A stretch of DNA of 64,000 nucleotides from Ruegeria discodermiae (GCF_030758345.1 NZ_JAVAMO010000006.1:186001-250000); one strand, 5' to 3'. Shown: positions 50,160 to 59,936, numbered from the stretch's first letter. The notes: generated by a model not told the origin, from the letters alone. Translations and numbers: made by a program.

Positions 50160-52355
50160 TTGGACGATCCCGGCTTTTTCGACGAAGGTGCTCTGGTGGC
50201 GGTCCTGACCGCGCAGCCGCTGGACCGGCTACTGGATTACAAGGCCCCCGAAGGCGGGTGTTTTCGGGGCGCGTTTGTCGAGGTGCCGCTGGGGCCGCGC
50301 AAGGTTTTGGGGGTGGTCTGGGGGCCGGGGCGCGGTGATTATGATCGCTCAAAAATCCGCTCGGTGATCCGGGTGCTGGACGTAGCGCCGATGCGGGCCG
50401 AGATGCAGGGCTTTCTGACCCGCGCCGCCGATTACACACTGACGCCGATGTCTGCGATGCTGCGCCTTGCCACCCGCGCGCCCGGTCTGGGCGATCCGCC
50501 CTCGATGCGCAAGATCTACCGGCTGGGCGATAAGACCCCCGACCGCATGACCGAGGCGCGGACACGGGTGCTGGAGGTGTTGCGGGACTATGGCGGGCTG
50601 GCTTTCACACTCAAGGAACTGGCCGAGATGGCGGGCGTGACTTCCTCGGTGGTCAAAGGGCTCGCCAAGCTGGGCGCGGTGCGCGAAGAGGACAGCCCCC
50701 GCGATCTGCCTTTTCCTCATCTCGACCCCGATCTGCCCGGCAAATCCCTGACCGAGGATCAACAGGCCGGGGCCGACGCGTTACGCGCCGCCATCCGGTC
50801 CGAGCGCTACGGGACCACGCTGCTGAAAGGCGTGACCGGCTCGGGCAAGACCGAGGTCTATCTGGAGGCGGTGGCCGAAACGCTGCGCATGGGCCGCCAA
50901 GCGCTTGTCCTGCTGCCCGAGATCGCGCTGACCGCCGAATTCCTGACCCGGGTTGAGGCGCGGTTCGGCGCGCGCCCTGCCGAATGGCACTCGGGTGCGA
51001 CCATGACGGAACGCCGCCGCATCTGGCGGATGGTCGGGCAGGGCGATGCGCAGCTTGTGGTTGGCGCGCGCTCTACCCTGTTCCTGCCGTTCCAGAACCT
51101 TGGGCTGATCATTGTCGATGAGGAACACGACACCTCCTACAAGCAGGAAGATGGCGTGCTCTACAACGCCCGCGATATGGCGGTGCTGCGGGCGGCGATC
51201 TGCGGGGCGCGGGTGGTGCTGGCCAGTGCCACACCCTCGCTGGAAAGCTGGGCCAATGCCGAAGCGGGCAAATATGACCGGCTGGAACTGACCGCGCGCT
51301 TCGGGGCCGCCGTGCTGCCCGAAATGCGCGCTATCGACATGCGCGCCGAGCAGATGCCAGCGGCAAGCTGGATATCCCCCAGCCTGCGGCGCGCGGTGAC
51401 GGACCGGTTGGAGAAGGGCGAGCAGTCGCTTCTGTTCATCAACCGGCGCGGCTATGCGCCGGTGACGCTCTGCCGGGCCTGCGGCCAGCAGATCGGTTGC
51501 GATCACTGCGACGCGCGCATGGTTGAACATCGGTTCCTGAAACGGCTGATGTGCCACCAATGCGGCGAGACCAAGCCAATCCCCGAAACCTGCCCGTCCT
51601 GCGGGGCCGAAGGCCGACTGGCCCCGGTCGGCCCCGGTATCGAGCGGTTGGCCGAAGAGGCCGAAGCCGCTTTCCCGGAGGCCAAGATCGCGGTGCTGAG
51701 CTCGGACATGTTCGGCTCGGCCCGTGCCTTGAAGGCCAAGATCGAAGAGATCGCCGAAGGGGACGCGGATATTGTCATCGGCACGCAACTGGTCGCCAAG
51801 GGGCACAATTTCCCCAACCTGACACTGGTGGGCGTCATCGACGCTGATCTGGGTTTACAGGGCTCGGATCTGCGTGCGGCTGAGAGGACCTTTCAGCTGA
51901 TGCGGCAGGTGGCCGGGCGGGCCGGGCGCGCAGAGCGGCCCGGAACCGCGCTCTTGCAGAGTTTCCAGCCCGAACATCCGGTGATCCGCGCGATCCTGTC
52001 CGGCGATGAGGCCGGGTTCTGGAAAGCCGAAGCCGCGGAGCGGCAGGCGGCGGGCGTGCCGCCTTTCGGGCGCATGGCCGGGATCATCCTGTCGGGCAGC
52101 GATGCCGGGCAGGTCTTTGACACCGGCAACATCCTGGCCCGCAACGACATGGTCCTGCGCCAGATCGGCGCTCAGGTCTTTGGCCCGGCCCCGGCGCCGA
52201 TCGCCCGCATCCGGGGGCGGCACCGCGTTCGGCTGCTGGTCAAGGCACCGAAGGGTGCCGCTTTGCAGGAGGCGATATCCCGCTGGATCGCGCCGTTGCG
52301 CCTGAAGGGTGACCTGCGCCTGAGCGTCGATATCGACCCGCAGAGCTTTTACTGA
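50160..52355 (+). CDS. priA: Primosomal protein N' (replication restart helicase PriA)
   Basis: A 731-residue DNA helicase beginning at TTG 50160. Walker A GVTGSGKT spans 224-231, DEEH box IIVDEEHDTSYKQ lies at about 319-331, and eight cysteines in four CxxC pairs (from about residue 437: CRACG, CDHCD, CHQCG, CPSCG) bind two zinc ions. The N-terminal 3'-DNA-binding domain is at about 1-105. PriA reloads the replisome at stalled forks. No better ATG exists in frame; the downstream stop is 36 bases from a convergent methyltransferase gene. Confidence 0.95.
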   Translation: MDDPGFFDEGALVAVLTAQPLDRLLDYKAPEGGCFRGAFVEVPLGPRKVLGVVWGPGRGDYDRSKIRSVIRVLDVAPMRAEMQGFLTRAADYTLTPMSAMLRLATRAPGLGDPPSMRKIYRLGDKTPDRMTEARTRVLEVLRDYGGLAFTLKELAEMAGVTSSVVKGLAKLGAVREEDSPRDLPFPHLDPDLPGKSLTEDQQAGADALRAAIRSERYGTTLLKGVTGSGKTEVYLEAVAETLRMGRQALVLLPEIALTAEFLTRVEARFGARPAEWHSGATMTERRRIWRMVGQGDAQLVVGARSTLFLPFQNLGLIIVDEEHDTSYKQEDGVLYNARDMAVLRAAICGARVVLASATPSLESWANAEAGKYDRLELTARFGAAVLPEMRAIDMRAEQMPAASWISPSLRRAVTDRLEKGEQSLLFINRRGYAPVTLCRACGQQIGCDHCDARMVEHRFLKRLMCHQCGETKPIPETCPSCGAEGRLAPVGPGIERLAEEAEAAFPEAKIAVLSSDMFGSARALKAKIEEIAEGDADIVIGTQLVAKGHNFPNLTLVGVIDADLGLQGSDLRAAERTFQLMRQVAGRAGRAERPGTALLQSFQPEHPVIRAILSGDEAGFWKAEAAERQAAGVPPFGRMAGIILSGSDAGQVFDTGNILARNDMVLRQIGAQVFGPAPAPIARIRGRHRVRLLVKAPKGAALQEAISRWIAPLRLKGDLRLSVDIDPQSFY

Positions 52356-52391
52356 CCGCCGCCCCGCTATCCACCGTGTCGATGACGGCCG

Positions 52392-53084
52392 TTAAGGATC
52401 GGTTTTTGTCAGTAGGCAGGTGAACCTGCGTCGCGCGCGATAGTCATCACAGCCCGGTGCCGCGCCAACATCCGACCAATCGCACCATTTCACGTTGTAA
52501 TCAAAGCAATCGGCTATGGATTCTATCGCACCCCGGCTCGGGGTTCCGACCGCAGAAAACTGTTGGCCTTCGACCTCTGCGATGGCGTTGTTCGGCTCCC
52601 AGGTCTTTTCCTTGCGTACCCTGATGACAGGCTCGTCCAGATCATCAATCTCGCTGTCGATCACGATCACCTTGGGCGAGAGCGCATCCATCAGCTTCAG
52701 CATCCCGTAGTGATCGTAGATGTGATAGAAAAAGCCCAGGTTCAGAATGACGTCGAAAGACTGTTTCTCGGCAATTAGCTGCGGCATGACATCAAAGGCG
52801 TTGCCGATGATGTAGCGGTGGTTCTTTCCCGCCAAAAGCTTGCCACCCCGCGCCGCGCTTTCCTGACGCCCTTCGATTCCCAAAGTTTCAGCAGCACCCA
52901 ATTGCTGCGCGGCCCAGGACCAGAACCCAAATCGTGCGCCCAGATCCAATACCTGGCCCCCTTTCAGGGCGTCGTGATCAAACGAGAATATCCGCTTCGC
53001 GCGGTTATTCATTCGGGAAAGGTATTTTTCTTTCCAGAAGAAGCCGTACTTGTTTATGTCAGAGGAAAAGACGTCTTCTTTCAT
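52392..53084 (-). CDS. Class I SAM-dependent methyltransferase (DUF1698/CmoB-like)
   Basis: A 230-residue methyltransferase. Motif I is VLDLGARFGFWSWAAQ (about 45-60), the acidic residue of strand 2 lies in LGIEGRQE, and DVILNLGFFYHIYDHYG (about 110-126) resembles CmoB-type enzymes. A long C-terminal extension ends in an Arg/Cys region. Base composition is less GC-rich than neighbouring genes, and it has no obvious operon, so acquisition by transfer is possible. The substrate is unknown. Confidence 0.82.
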   Translation of the reverse strand: MKEDVFSSDINKYGFFWKEKYLSRMNNRAKRIFSFDHDALKGGQVLDLGARFGFWSWAAQQLGAAETLGIEGRQESAARGGKLLAGKNHRYIIGNAFDVMPQLIAEKQSFDVILNLGFFYHIYDHYGMLKLMDALSPKVIVIDSEIDDLDEPVIRVRKEKTWEPNNAIAEVEGQQFSAVGTPSRGAIESIADCFDYNVKWCDWSDVGAAPGCDDYRARRRFTCLLTKTDP

Positions 53085-53309
53085 ATCACTAATTTCCTAA
53101 CCTAACTGACTGGGATGGAAACGCGAATCTGGCGCTGAGGCAAGTTGGAATTGAACTGGTATCGCATCGTGTGATCGCTCGATAGCTAGTGAGCGCTGCT
53201 CTTGACACGGATCAGGACCAGGTCCTCGGGGATGTGCATCAGCGCAGAGGCTATGCGCGCAGCGATCTTGTATCTCGCCAAATCCGCATTATGGGCGTAA
53301 GGACGCCTT

Positions 53310-54542
53310 ATGTTCAGACCCTTGCCCCTTGACCAAGCACGTGATCAGCCTTTCTGGCGGCGCCCTGTTGCACTGTTGTTCCTGATGGCGCTGACCATGC
53401 CGATTGCCTTCAACGGCTGGAGCGCGCTGCTGAACAACTTTGTCATCGAGGTGGCCAATTTCGACGGCGCGGATATCGGCCTGCTCCATACTGTGCGCGA
53501 GATTCCGGGGTTTCTGGCCGTTGGCGTGATCGCGGTCATCATCTTTGTTCGCGAGCAGGTGCTGGCGATGATCTCGCTGATCATGCTAGGGGTCGCTACG
53601 GCGGTAACCGCCTGGTTCCCGTCACTGGGCGGGTTGCTTTTTGTCACGCTCATCAGTTCGATCGGTTTTCACTATTACGAAACCGTCAACCAATCGCTGC
53701 AGCTGCAATGGTTGCCCAAGGACCGCGCGCCGCAGATACTGGGCTGGCTGGTGGCCGCCGGATCTGCCTCAACGCTGGTGGTTTACGGGTTGATCGTGCT
53801 GACCTGGGAGAGGTTCGACCTGTCCTATGATCTGGTCTTTATGCTGACCGGCGGGGCAACCGCAGTGCTGGCAATTTTCGCGATGCTGGCCTATCCGCAA
53901 TTCGACGCGCCTACACCGCAGACCAAAAAGATCGTTCTGCGCCGTCGCTATTGGCTTTATTACGCGTTGCAGTTCATGGCCGGCGCGCGGCGGCAGATTT
54001 TCATCGTATTTGCCGGTTTCATGATGGTCGAACGGTTTGGTTTCGACGTCCATGAACTGACCGGCCTCTACCTGATCAACCTGCTGATCAACATGAGCGT
54101 CGCGCCCTTGCTGGGCCGTGCCGTCGCCCGGTTCGGTGAGCGCCGCACGCTGATCTTCGAATATGCCGGGCTGGCCATCGTGTTTGCCGCCTATGGCGGG
54201 ATCTACTGGTTCGGCTGGGGGGTGGTGCTGGCGGCGACGCTTTACGTGATCGACCATATCCTCTTTGCGCTGGCCTTCGCGCTCAAGACTTACTTCCAGA
54301 AGATCGCCGATCCGGCCGATATCGCGCCCACCGCCGCCGTGGCCTTCACCATCAACCATATCGCGGCGGTGTTCCTGCCCGCGCTTCTGGGGCTGCTCTG
54401 GGTGGTGTCGCCGGGCGCGGTCTTTGTGCTGGCTGCGATGATGGCGATGGTGTCGCTGCTGCTGTCGCTGCTGATCCCGCGCAATCCCGAGCCGGGGCAT
54501 GAAACCGTGTTCTCGCGCCCGATGCCCGCCGCCGCCGAGTGA
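53310..54542 (+). CDS. MFS transporter
   Basis: A 410-residue major-facilitator carrier with 12 predicted helices. The start MFRPLPLDQARDQPFWRRP supplies a positive N-terminus, and an alternative start at MALTMPIAF (about residue 30) would remove the charged lead. A loop RAVARFGERRTLIFEYAG between helices 8 and 9 has the MFS basic motif. The C-terminus is short. Similarity to a characterised drug or sugar carrier is not evident; substrate unknown. Confidence 0.87.
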   Translation: MFRPLPLDQARDQPFWRRPVALLFLMALTMPIAFNGWSALLNNFVIEVANFDGADIGLLHTVREIPGFLAVGVIAVIIFVREQVLAMISLIMLGVATAVTAWFPSLGGLLFVTLISSIGFHYYETVNQSLQLQWLPKDRAPQILGWLVAAGSASTLVVYGLIVLTWERFDLSYDLVFMLTGGATAVLAIFAMLAYPQFDAPTPQTKKIVLRRRYWLYYALQFMAGARRQIFIVFAGFMMVERFGFDVHELTGLYLINLLINMSVAPLLGRAVARFGERRTLIFEYAGLAIVFAAYGGIYWFGWGVVLAATLYVIDHILFALAFALKTYFQKIADPADIAPTAAVAFTINHIAAVFLPALLGLLWVVSPGAVFVLAAMMAMVSLLLSLLIPRNPEPGHETVFSRPMPAAAE

Positions 54543-54612
54543 GGCTGCCCAAGACCGCTTGACCTTAGGCCTGCGCGGGCCTAGGCGCTGGGGCGCAGAT
54601 CAGGAGAGCCCC

Positions 54613-55485
54613 ATGCCCACATTCACTGCCCTGACCACCCTGGAAGGGAAATCCGCCGCCGATGCGCTGGGCGAGGCACTGGAGCGTTTGCAGCCCGAAC
54701 CCACCGGTGTCGGTGTTTTCGAGGTCGAGGATGGCTCTGGCCTGTGGGAGGTCGGCGGCTATTTCATCGAAACGCCGGACGAGGCTGGGCTGGCCTTGCT
54801 GGCGACGGCGTTCGGGGCCAAACCCTTTGTCGTCTCGGAACTGCCCGAAACCGACTGGGTGGCCCATGTGCGCCGCGAGCTGGCTCCAGTGGAGGCGGGT
54901 CGCTTCTTTGTCTACGGCTCGCATGATGCCGATAAGGTGCCTGCCGACGCGATCCCGTTGCTGATCGAAGCGGCAATGGCTTTCGGCACCGGCCATCACG
55001 GCACCACGCTGGGCTGTCTCAGGGCGCTTGACGGGCTGATCGGTGAGGGGTTCGAGGCCGGTAAGGTCGCAGATATCGGTTGCGGCACTGCCGTGCTGGC
55101 GATGGCGGCGGCGCGGGTCTGGGAGGGCACGATCCTGGCCAGCGATATCGATCAGGTTGCGGTTGATGTGGCCGAGGCCAACCTGAGCGCCAACGGCATG
55201 GAAGGCACGGTTCGCTGCGTCGAGGCTGCCGGGTTCGACCATGCCGAACTGACCACCAATGCGCCTTATGACCTGATTTTCGCCAATATCCTGAAAGGCC
55301 CGCTGATTGCGCTTGCGCCGGAAATCTCGGCCCATTTGCGCCCCGGAGGCTACGCGATTCTGTCGGGGATTCTCAACGAACAGGCCGCTGACGTGGTGCA
55401 GGTTTATTCCCGGAACGGAACCAATCTGGTGCACGGGGACGAGATTGGTGAATGGACAACGCTGCTTGTCCAGAAAAAGCCATAG
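54613..55485 (+). CDS. prmA: Ribosomal protein L11 methyltransferase
   Basis: A 290-residue enzyme from ATG 54613 (MPTFTALTTL) with AGGAG upstream; the open frame to 54499 is a shadow of the transporter's 3' end. AFGTGHHGTTLGCL (about 123-136) and motif I VADIGCGTAVLAMAA (about 150-164), then the NILKGPL segment, are PrmA signatures. It trimethylates ribosomal protein L11. The first 100 residues correspond to the L11-recognition domain. Confidence 0.92.
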   Translation: MPTFTALTTLEGKSAADALGEALERLQPEPTGVGVFEVEDGSGLWEVGGYFIETPDEAGLALLATAFGAKPFVVSELPETDWVAHVRRELAPVEAGRFFVYGSHDADKVPADAIPLLIEAAMAFGTGHHGTTLGCLRALDGLIGEGFEAGKVADIGCGTAVLAMAAARVWEGTILASDIDQVAVDVAEANLSANGMEGTVRCVEAAGFDHAELTTNAPYDLIFANILKGPLIALAPEISAHLRPGGYAILSGILNEQAADVVQVYSRNGTNLVHGDEIGEWTTLLVQKKP

Positions 55486-55577
55486 TTTATCCAGGTTTAT
55501 AAGGCATTTGAGCGATTTGCCCTTGTTTCGTCATAATTGAGCCGTAGCCTGATCATCACTTTCGTGGGGGAAGAAGG

Positions 55578-55934
55578 ATGGAGGCTTCGATGGTCGATTG
55601 CCACATGGATTTTGATAGGCGCGTTGCACGCCTGAACAAGAAGCATCAGGCGATGGCGCGCGGCTATACGGCGCGTATGCGCCCGGACGGTCTGGTTGTT
55701 GTGAAACCTCGGCGCATGCGGCTGGCGATTTCGCCGCGCAGCCTGTTCCTGTTTATCGGGGCGTTTTTTCTGTTCAAGGGGTTCATCCTCGCCAATCTCG
55801 GGACGGCGACTTATGAAGAGCGCCTTGATCGGCTATGGAATGGAACCGGCGTTGAAATCGCCGGGGCCTTCGTGATGCAGGTCGACCCGGTCAGCCAGTT
55901 GATCGCCAATCAGATCGGTCCGGTCCTGCGCTGA
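55578..55934 (+). CDS. Small membrane protein of unknown function
   Basis: A 118-residue protein preceded by GGGGGAAGAAGG. ATG 55578 or the in-frame ATG 55590 (better spaced from GGATGGAGG) may be used. A basic N-terminal third (RRVARLNKKHQAMARGY) is followed by one strong membrane helix (about 54-72, SLFLFIGAFFLFKGFILAN) and a short exported tail. No family recognised; it could be a small envelope or stress protein. A strong bidirectional terminator follows. Confidence 0.62.
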   Translation: MEASMVDCHMDFDRRVARLNKKHQAMARGYTARMRPDGLVVVKPRRMRLAISPRSLFLFIGAFFLFKGFILANLGTATYEERLDRLWNGTGVEIAGAFVMQVDPVSQLIANQIGPVLR

Positions 55935-55954
55935 TCACTGATCCGGATCTGAAC

Positions 55955-55990
55955 AAAAAACGCCGCGTGATCAGCATCACGCGGCGTTTT
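55955..55990. terminator. Bidirectional rho-independent terminator
   Basis: A 12-bp stem (ACGCCGCGTGAT 55960-55971, ATCACGCGGCGT 55976-55987), loop CAGC, with AAAAA on the left and TTT on the right. It serves both the small membrane protein gene (+) and the convergent DUF1127 gene (-). Confidence 0.9.
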
Positions 55991-56028
55991 CCGTGTCCAT
56001 CCCAACCGGGGAGAGGGGATGCGTTTGC

Positions 56029-56247
56029 TCAGTAGCCGCGTCCGCTCAGGGCAACATCGTCGATGTCGCCGCGGCACATACCGATATCGTCCAGCTCGCG
56101 GTCGCTCAGACCCGACAGGGTGTTGCGGGTGATGCGGGCGTCATTCCATTCGACGATTGCGCTTACCCAAGCGTTGAAAGTTGCCCCGATACGGCCAACA
56201 AGGCCGAACGAGCCAAAGGTGGTGCGGGTGGTGTCCAGTGCAGCCAT
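56029..56247 (-). CDS. DUF1127 (YjiS-like) small protein
   Basis: A 72-residue protein with the DUF1127 core EWNDARITRNTLSGLSDREL (about 33-52) ending in a short acidic/aromatic tail. These arginine-rich mini-proteins are abundant in alphaproteobacteria; some bind RNA and influence phosphate, carbon or RNA turnover. The gene ends 39 bases from the shared terminator. A spaced palindrome about 80-100 bases upstream of its start is a candidate regulatory site. Confidence 0.85.
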   Translation of the reverse strand: MAALDTTRTTFGSFGLVGRIGATFNAWVSAIVEWNDARITRNTLSGLSDRELDDIGMCRGDIDDVALSGRGY

Positions 56248-56570
56248 ATCCTGATCCTTTTGTGCGTGTTACAGTTGCGTCGTAAAGCGCATCTAGGGTG
56301 CCCAATTTTTTGCCACAAGAGGCATTTTTGCATGTGTCATATGCAAAAAGCGCATATCTCTAACGCATTGAAATCTATCTGTAACATTCGTGAATTCCGC
56401 TTCAGAAACGCGTCGTTTTAGGCTCTTGGGCGGGTCGTTTTCAGGCCGGGTGTCGTGGGCGGAATAGGCGAGGTCGTTTTTGTTTCGCGGTCCAATTCGC
56501 TTGGAAAATGTTCGCGTTTCGTGCTACTGCGTCAAAAAAGTCATAAGAGCAGGGCGGGCCGGGACAAAAC
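56248..56570. other. Divergent promoter region, DUF1127 / ruvC
   Basis: About 320 bases with no supported gene. AT-rich runs (56307-56312, 56325-56350) and the palindrome above are the only visible structures; promoters for DUF1127 and the ruv genes are expected here. Confidence 0.5.
56325..56349. promoter_or_regulatory. Palindromic candidate operator between DUF1127 and ruvC
   Basis: TTTTTGCAT (56325-56333) and ATGCAAAAA (56341-56349) are exact inverted 9-base arms with a 7-base spacer. The AT-rich element lies 78 bases upstream of the DUF1127 start and 222 bases upstream of ruvC. Its size suits a dimeric regulator. Confidence 0.45.
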
Positions 56571-57068
56571 ATGCGGATATTGGGCATTGATCCGGGGTTG
56601 AGAACCATGGGCTGGGGCGTCATCGAATCGCATGGCAGCCGGTTGAGCCATATCGCAAACGGCTTGTGCAAATCCTCGGGCGACGATCTGGGCGCGCGGC
56701 TGCTGTCCCTGCATGAGCAACTGGTGGACGTGATCGCGCGTTACGCCCCGGATCATGCCGCCATCGAGCAGACCTTCGTGAACAAGGACGGGGCCGGGAC
56801 GCTGAAACTGGGACAGGCCCGCGGCGTTGCGTTGCTGTCACTGGCGCAGGCGGGGCTGTCGATCGGGGAATACGCGCCGAACCGGGTGAAGAAGACGGTG
56901 GTCGGGGCAGGGCATGCCGAAAAGGAGCAGATCCTTTATATGGTCAAGCTGCAATTGCCGGGATGCGAACCCGCCGGGCCGGATGCCGCAGATGCGCTGG
57001 CGATCGCCATGTGTCATGCCCATTACGGCGGCAGACCGGCGCTGCAGCTGCGCGAGGTGGGGACATGA
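56571..57068 (+). CDS. ruvC: Holliday junction endonuclease RuvC
   Basis: A 165-residue resolvase. Catalytic acids are D7 (GIDPG), E66 (AIEQTF), D138 and D141 ([10 protein letters not shown]). A dimer cuts Holliday junctions in concert with RuvAB. Its stop overlaps the ruvA start in ATGA form, so ruvC, ruvA and ruvB form a translated block, the usual alphaproteobacterial order. Confidence 0.95.
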   Translation: MRILGIDPGLRTMGWGVIESHGSRLSHIANGLCKSSGDDLGARLLSLHEQLVDVIARYAPDHAAIEQTFVNKDGAGTLKLGQARGVALLSLAQAGLSIGEYAPNRVKKTVVGAGHAEKEQILYMVKLQLPGCEPAGPDAADALAIAMCHAHYGGRPALQLREVGT

Positions 57069-57739
57069 TTGGCAAGCTCACTGGACGGCTGGATTACCGC
57101 GCCCCCGATCACATCCTGATCGACGTGCGCGGGGTCGGCTATATCGTCTATTGCTCCGAGCGGACTCTGGCCGCGCTGCCCGGCGTGGGCGAGGCGGTCT
57201 CGCTCTATACGGATATGGTCGTGCGCGAAGACCTGATGCAGCTTTATGGGTTCCCTTCGCTGGTCGAGAAGGAATGGCACCGGCTTCTGTGTTCGGTACA
57301 GGGGGTGGGGGCCAAGGTTTCGCTCGCGATCTTGGGCACGCTGGGCCCCGATGGCGTCAGCAGGGCGGTTGCGCTGGGCGATTGGGCCTCGGTCAAAGCG
57401 GCCAAAGGCGTTGGCCCCAAAACGGCGCAGCGCGTGGTGCTGGATCTGAAGGACAAGGCACCGGGCGTCATGGCGATGGGCGGCACCATTGCCGAGGCGA
57501 CGGACGGTCCGGCGTTGGAGGTCGTGGAGCCGACGGAACCCGTTGTCAAACCGACACGGGCAAAACCGCCCAGGCGCGACGCCACGGCGCAGGCAGATGC
57601 GCTCTCGGCGCTGGCCAATCTGGGCTATGGTCCGGGCGACGCAGCAGCAGCTGTGGCCGAAGCGGCGGGCGCCAGCCCCGAGGCCGGAACCTCGGACCTG
57701 ATCCGGGCGGCGTTGCAGCTTCTGGCACCGAAAGGCTAA
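57065..57739 (+). CDS. ruvA: Holliday junction DNA helicase subunit RuvA
   Basis: A 224-residue RuvA from ATG 57065 ([11 protein letters not shown]). Domain I is an OB fold, domain II has helix-hairpin-helix motifs ([10 protein letters not shown], about 78-87, and [11 protein letters not shown], about 113-123), and an extended acidic/proline linker leads to the C-terminal domain III ([14 protein letters not shown]) that binds RuvB. The linker is somewhat long for the family. It binds the junction in a tetramer. Confidence 0.95.
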   Translation: MIGKLTGRLDYRAPDHILIDVRGVGYIVYCSERTLAALPGVGEAVSLYTDMVVREDLMQLYGFPSLVEKEWHRLLCSVQGVGAKVSLAILGTLGPDGVSRAVALGDWASVKAAKGVGPKTAQRVVLDLKDKAPGVMAMGGTIAEATDGPALEVVEPTEPVVKPTRAKPPRRDATAQADALSALANLGYGPGDAAAAVAEAAGASPEAGTSDLIRAALQLLAPKG

Positions 57740-57742
57740 GCG

Positions 57743-58762
57743 ATGATCGATGCCGACCCTACAATCCGCCCGGAGCCCTTGCCCGAAGACAATGATCGCG
57801 CTCTGCGCCCACAGGGCCTGAGCGAGTTCATCGGTCAGGCCGAGGCGCGTGCCAATCTGCGCGTCTTCATCCAGTCGGCCCGCCAACGCGGCGAGGCGAT
57901 GGATCACACCCTGTTTCACGGCCCACCGGGCCTGGGCAAAACCACGCTGGCGCAGATCATGGCGCGTGAGCTGGGCGTCAGTTTTCGCATGACCTCCGGC
58001 CCGGTTCTGGCCAAGGCGGGTGATCTCGCGGCGATCCTCACCAATCTGGAAGCGCGCGATGTGCTGTTCATCGACGAGATCCACCGCCTGAACCCGGCGG
58101 TGGAAGAGGTGCTCTACCCCGCGATGGAGGATTTCGAGCTTGATCTGGTAATCGGCGAAGGCCCCGCCGCGCGCACCGTGCGGATCGAGTTGCAGCCCTT
58201 CACGCTGGTGGGGGCCACAACGCGGATGGGGTTGCTGACCACGCCGCTGCGCGACCGCTTCGGCATTCCCACGCGGCTGCAATTCTACACCGTCGATGAG
58301 TTGCATGAGATCGTCACCCGCAACGCCCGCAAACTGGGCGCGCCTGCCGATGATGCTGGTGCGCGCGAGATCGCGCGGCGCTCGCGCGGCACGCCTCGGA
58401 TCGCGGGCCGCCTGCTGCGCCGGGTGGTGGATTTCGCGGTGGTCGAAGGCGATGGCCGGATCACCCGCGAATTGGCCGACAGCTCGCTGACCCGGCTCGG
58501 CGTCGATAATCTGGGCCTCGATGGGGCCGACCGGCGCTATCTGAAGCTGATCGCGGAAAACTACGCTGGCGGTCCCGTCGGCATCGAGACGCTGTCAGCG
58601 GCGCTCAGCGAAAGTCGGGATTCGCTGGAAGAAGTGATCGAACCCTACTTGCTGCAGCAAGGCCTGATCCAGCGCACTCCGCGCGGGCGCATGCTGGCGC
58701 AGAAAGCCTGGGCGCATCTGGGCCTGCCCATGCCCAAACGGCAAAGCGATCTCTTTGGTTGA
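57743..58762 (+). CDS. ruvB: Holliday junction DNA helicase subunit RuvB
   Basis: A 339-residue AAA+ motor. Walker A GPPGLGKT is at 60-67, Walker [11 protein letters not shown] follows (about 111-120), the arginine-finger region [13 protein letters not shown] lies near 215-227, and the C-terminal winged helix ends [10 protein letters not shown]. It drives branch migration. Start lies 3 bases after ruvA. Confidence 0.97.
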   Translation: MIDADPTIRPEPLPEDNDRALRPQGLSEFIGQAEARANLRVFIQSARQRGEAMDHTLFHGPPGLGKTTLAQIMARELGVSFRMTSGPVLAKAGDLAAILTNLEARDVLFIDEIHRLNPAVEEVLYPAMEDFELDLVIGEGPAARTVRIELQPFTLVGATTRMGLLTTPLRDRFGIPTRLQFYTVDELHEIVTRNARKLGAPADDAGAREIARRSRGTPRIAGRLLRRVVDFAVVEGDGRITRELADSSLTRLGVDNLGLDGADRRYLKLIAENYAGGPVGIETLSAALSESRDSLEEVIEPYLLQQGLIQRTPRGRMLAQKAWAHLGLPMPKRQSDLFG

Positions 58763-58825
58763 AGCCTGGCCTGGGACATTCTATGCCACCGGCGGCAATA
58801 GTTCCGCAATCAGAAGGGGCCGGGC

Positions 58826-59449
58826 GTGACACCTGACGAGATCGAAGCGCTTTTTACCCGCAGCAGTGGTGATTTCGCATTCGCCCGCTGGGGCAGGCCC
58901 ATCGTGCCGATAGTATTCGGGGTCGAGGACCAGACGCTTTCGGTGGTCAAAGGCGCGTTCGAGGCGGTGGTGACGCTGGCGGAGCACAAGATGGCCGAGA
59001 CCGATCCCGAGCTTGGCGCAAATTGCATGGTGTTTTTCTTCCGCGACTGGGCGGAATTGCTGGAGGTGCCCGATCTGGACCGTCTGGTGCCCGATCTGGC
59101 GCCGCTGGTGGAGCGGTTGCAAAGTGCGGATGCCAACCAGTACCGGATCTTCCGCTTCGAAGAGGATGGGGCGATCCGTGCGGCCTTTGTCTTTTTGCGG
59201 ATGGACGAAGAATTGTCGAAAATACCCGCCGAAACGCTGGTGCTGAGCCAGGTGGTGCAGACGGTGCTGCTTTGGTCCGATACCGCCTTTCGCACGCAAT
59301 CGCCTCTGGCCATTGCCGCAGATACCACGATCCTGCGGCCCGAAATCGCCAGCCTGATCCGTGCTGCCTATGATCCGGTCCTGCCGGGTTCGGCGCAGGA
59401 CGCCGCCCATGCGCTCAGGCTCTTTGCCCGGATGGAGCCGCCGCAGTGA
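58826..59449 (+). CDS. Conserved protein of unknown function between ruvB and ybgC
   Basis: A 207-residue cytoplasmic-looking protein starting at GTG 58826 after GAAGGGGCC. It is mixed alpha/beta, without a signal or membrane helix, and has a conserved-looking core GANCMVFFFRDWAELLEVPD and DTTILRPEIASLIRAAYDPVLP. Proteins like this recur at the ruvB-ybgC junction in the Roseobacter group. Its stop overlaps ybgC by 4 bases, so it belongs to the tol operon. No function can be given. Confidence 0.75.
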   Translation: MTPDEIEALFTRSSGDFAFARWGRPIVPIVFGVEDQTLSVVKGAFEAVVTLAEHKMAETDPELGANCMVFFFRDWAELLEVPDLDRLVPDLAPLVERLQSADANQYRIFRFEEDGAIRAAFVFLRMDEELSKIPAETLVLSQVVQTVLLWSDTAFRTQSPLAIAADTTILRPEIASLIRAAYDPVLPGSAQDAAHALRLFARMEPPQ

Positions 59450-59829
59450 CCCATACCTTCCCGATCCGCGTCTATTACGAAGACACAGACATGGGCGGGA
59501 TCGTCTATCACGCCAACTACCTGCGCTATATCGAGCGTGCGCGGTCGGACTGGGTGCGCAATCTGGGCAATGATCAGAACGCTATGCGCGAAGCGGGCAT
59601 CGTCTGGGTCGTGCGCAAGATCGAGGCGGAGTATCTGGCCGCCGCCCGTTTCGATGAGGAACTGGTCGTCGAAACCGAGATGACCAAGCTGTCCGGCGTG
59701 CGCCTGACCATGTCGCAACTGGTCAAGCGCGGCGAGACCGAGATTTTCCGCGCCACGGTCACGGCCGTCTGCATGAATGCGGACGGAAAACCCGTGCGCC
59801 TTCCGGCAGAGATTCGCGCATTGCTGTAA
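59446..59829 (+). CDS. ybgC: Tol-Pal-associated acyl-CoA thioesterase YbgC
   Basis: A 127-residue hotdog enzyme starting at GTG 59446. YYEDTDMGGIVYHANYL (10-26) carries the catalytic Asp (D15) and conserved His (H22). YbgC hydrolyses acyl-CoA and is cotranscribed with tolQRAB-pal in most Gram-negative bacteria, consistent with the 107 bases to tolQ. Confidence 0.95.
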   Translation: MTHTFPIRVYYEDTDMGGIVYHANYLRYIERARSDWVRNLGNDQNAMREAGIVWVVRKIEAEYLAAARFDEELVVETEMTKLSGVRLTMSQLVKRGETEIFRATVTAVCMNADGKPVRLPAEIRALL

Positions 59830-59936
59830 CAATACTGCGCTCAGGGCTGGTTCTGTTGGCAATCAGGCCCAATCTGCGTTAGCGTTCGGCAAAACAAAGG
59901 CCGAAAAACCGGCAAGCAGGCAAAAAGAGCAGGTCC

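Noticed and set aside
53185-53345. Minus-strand text ending IPEDLVLIRVKSSAH before a stop, resembling the 3' end of a gene
   Set aside because: It runs into the start of the MFS gene on the other strand and I recognise no family; possible gene debris but not supportable.
57023-58306. 427-codon minus-strand frame opposite ruvA-ruvB
   Set aside because: Crosses the ruvA/ruvB boundary in antisense and lacks any domain.
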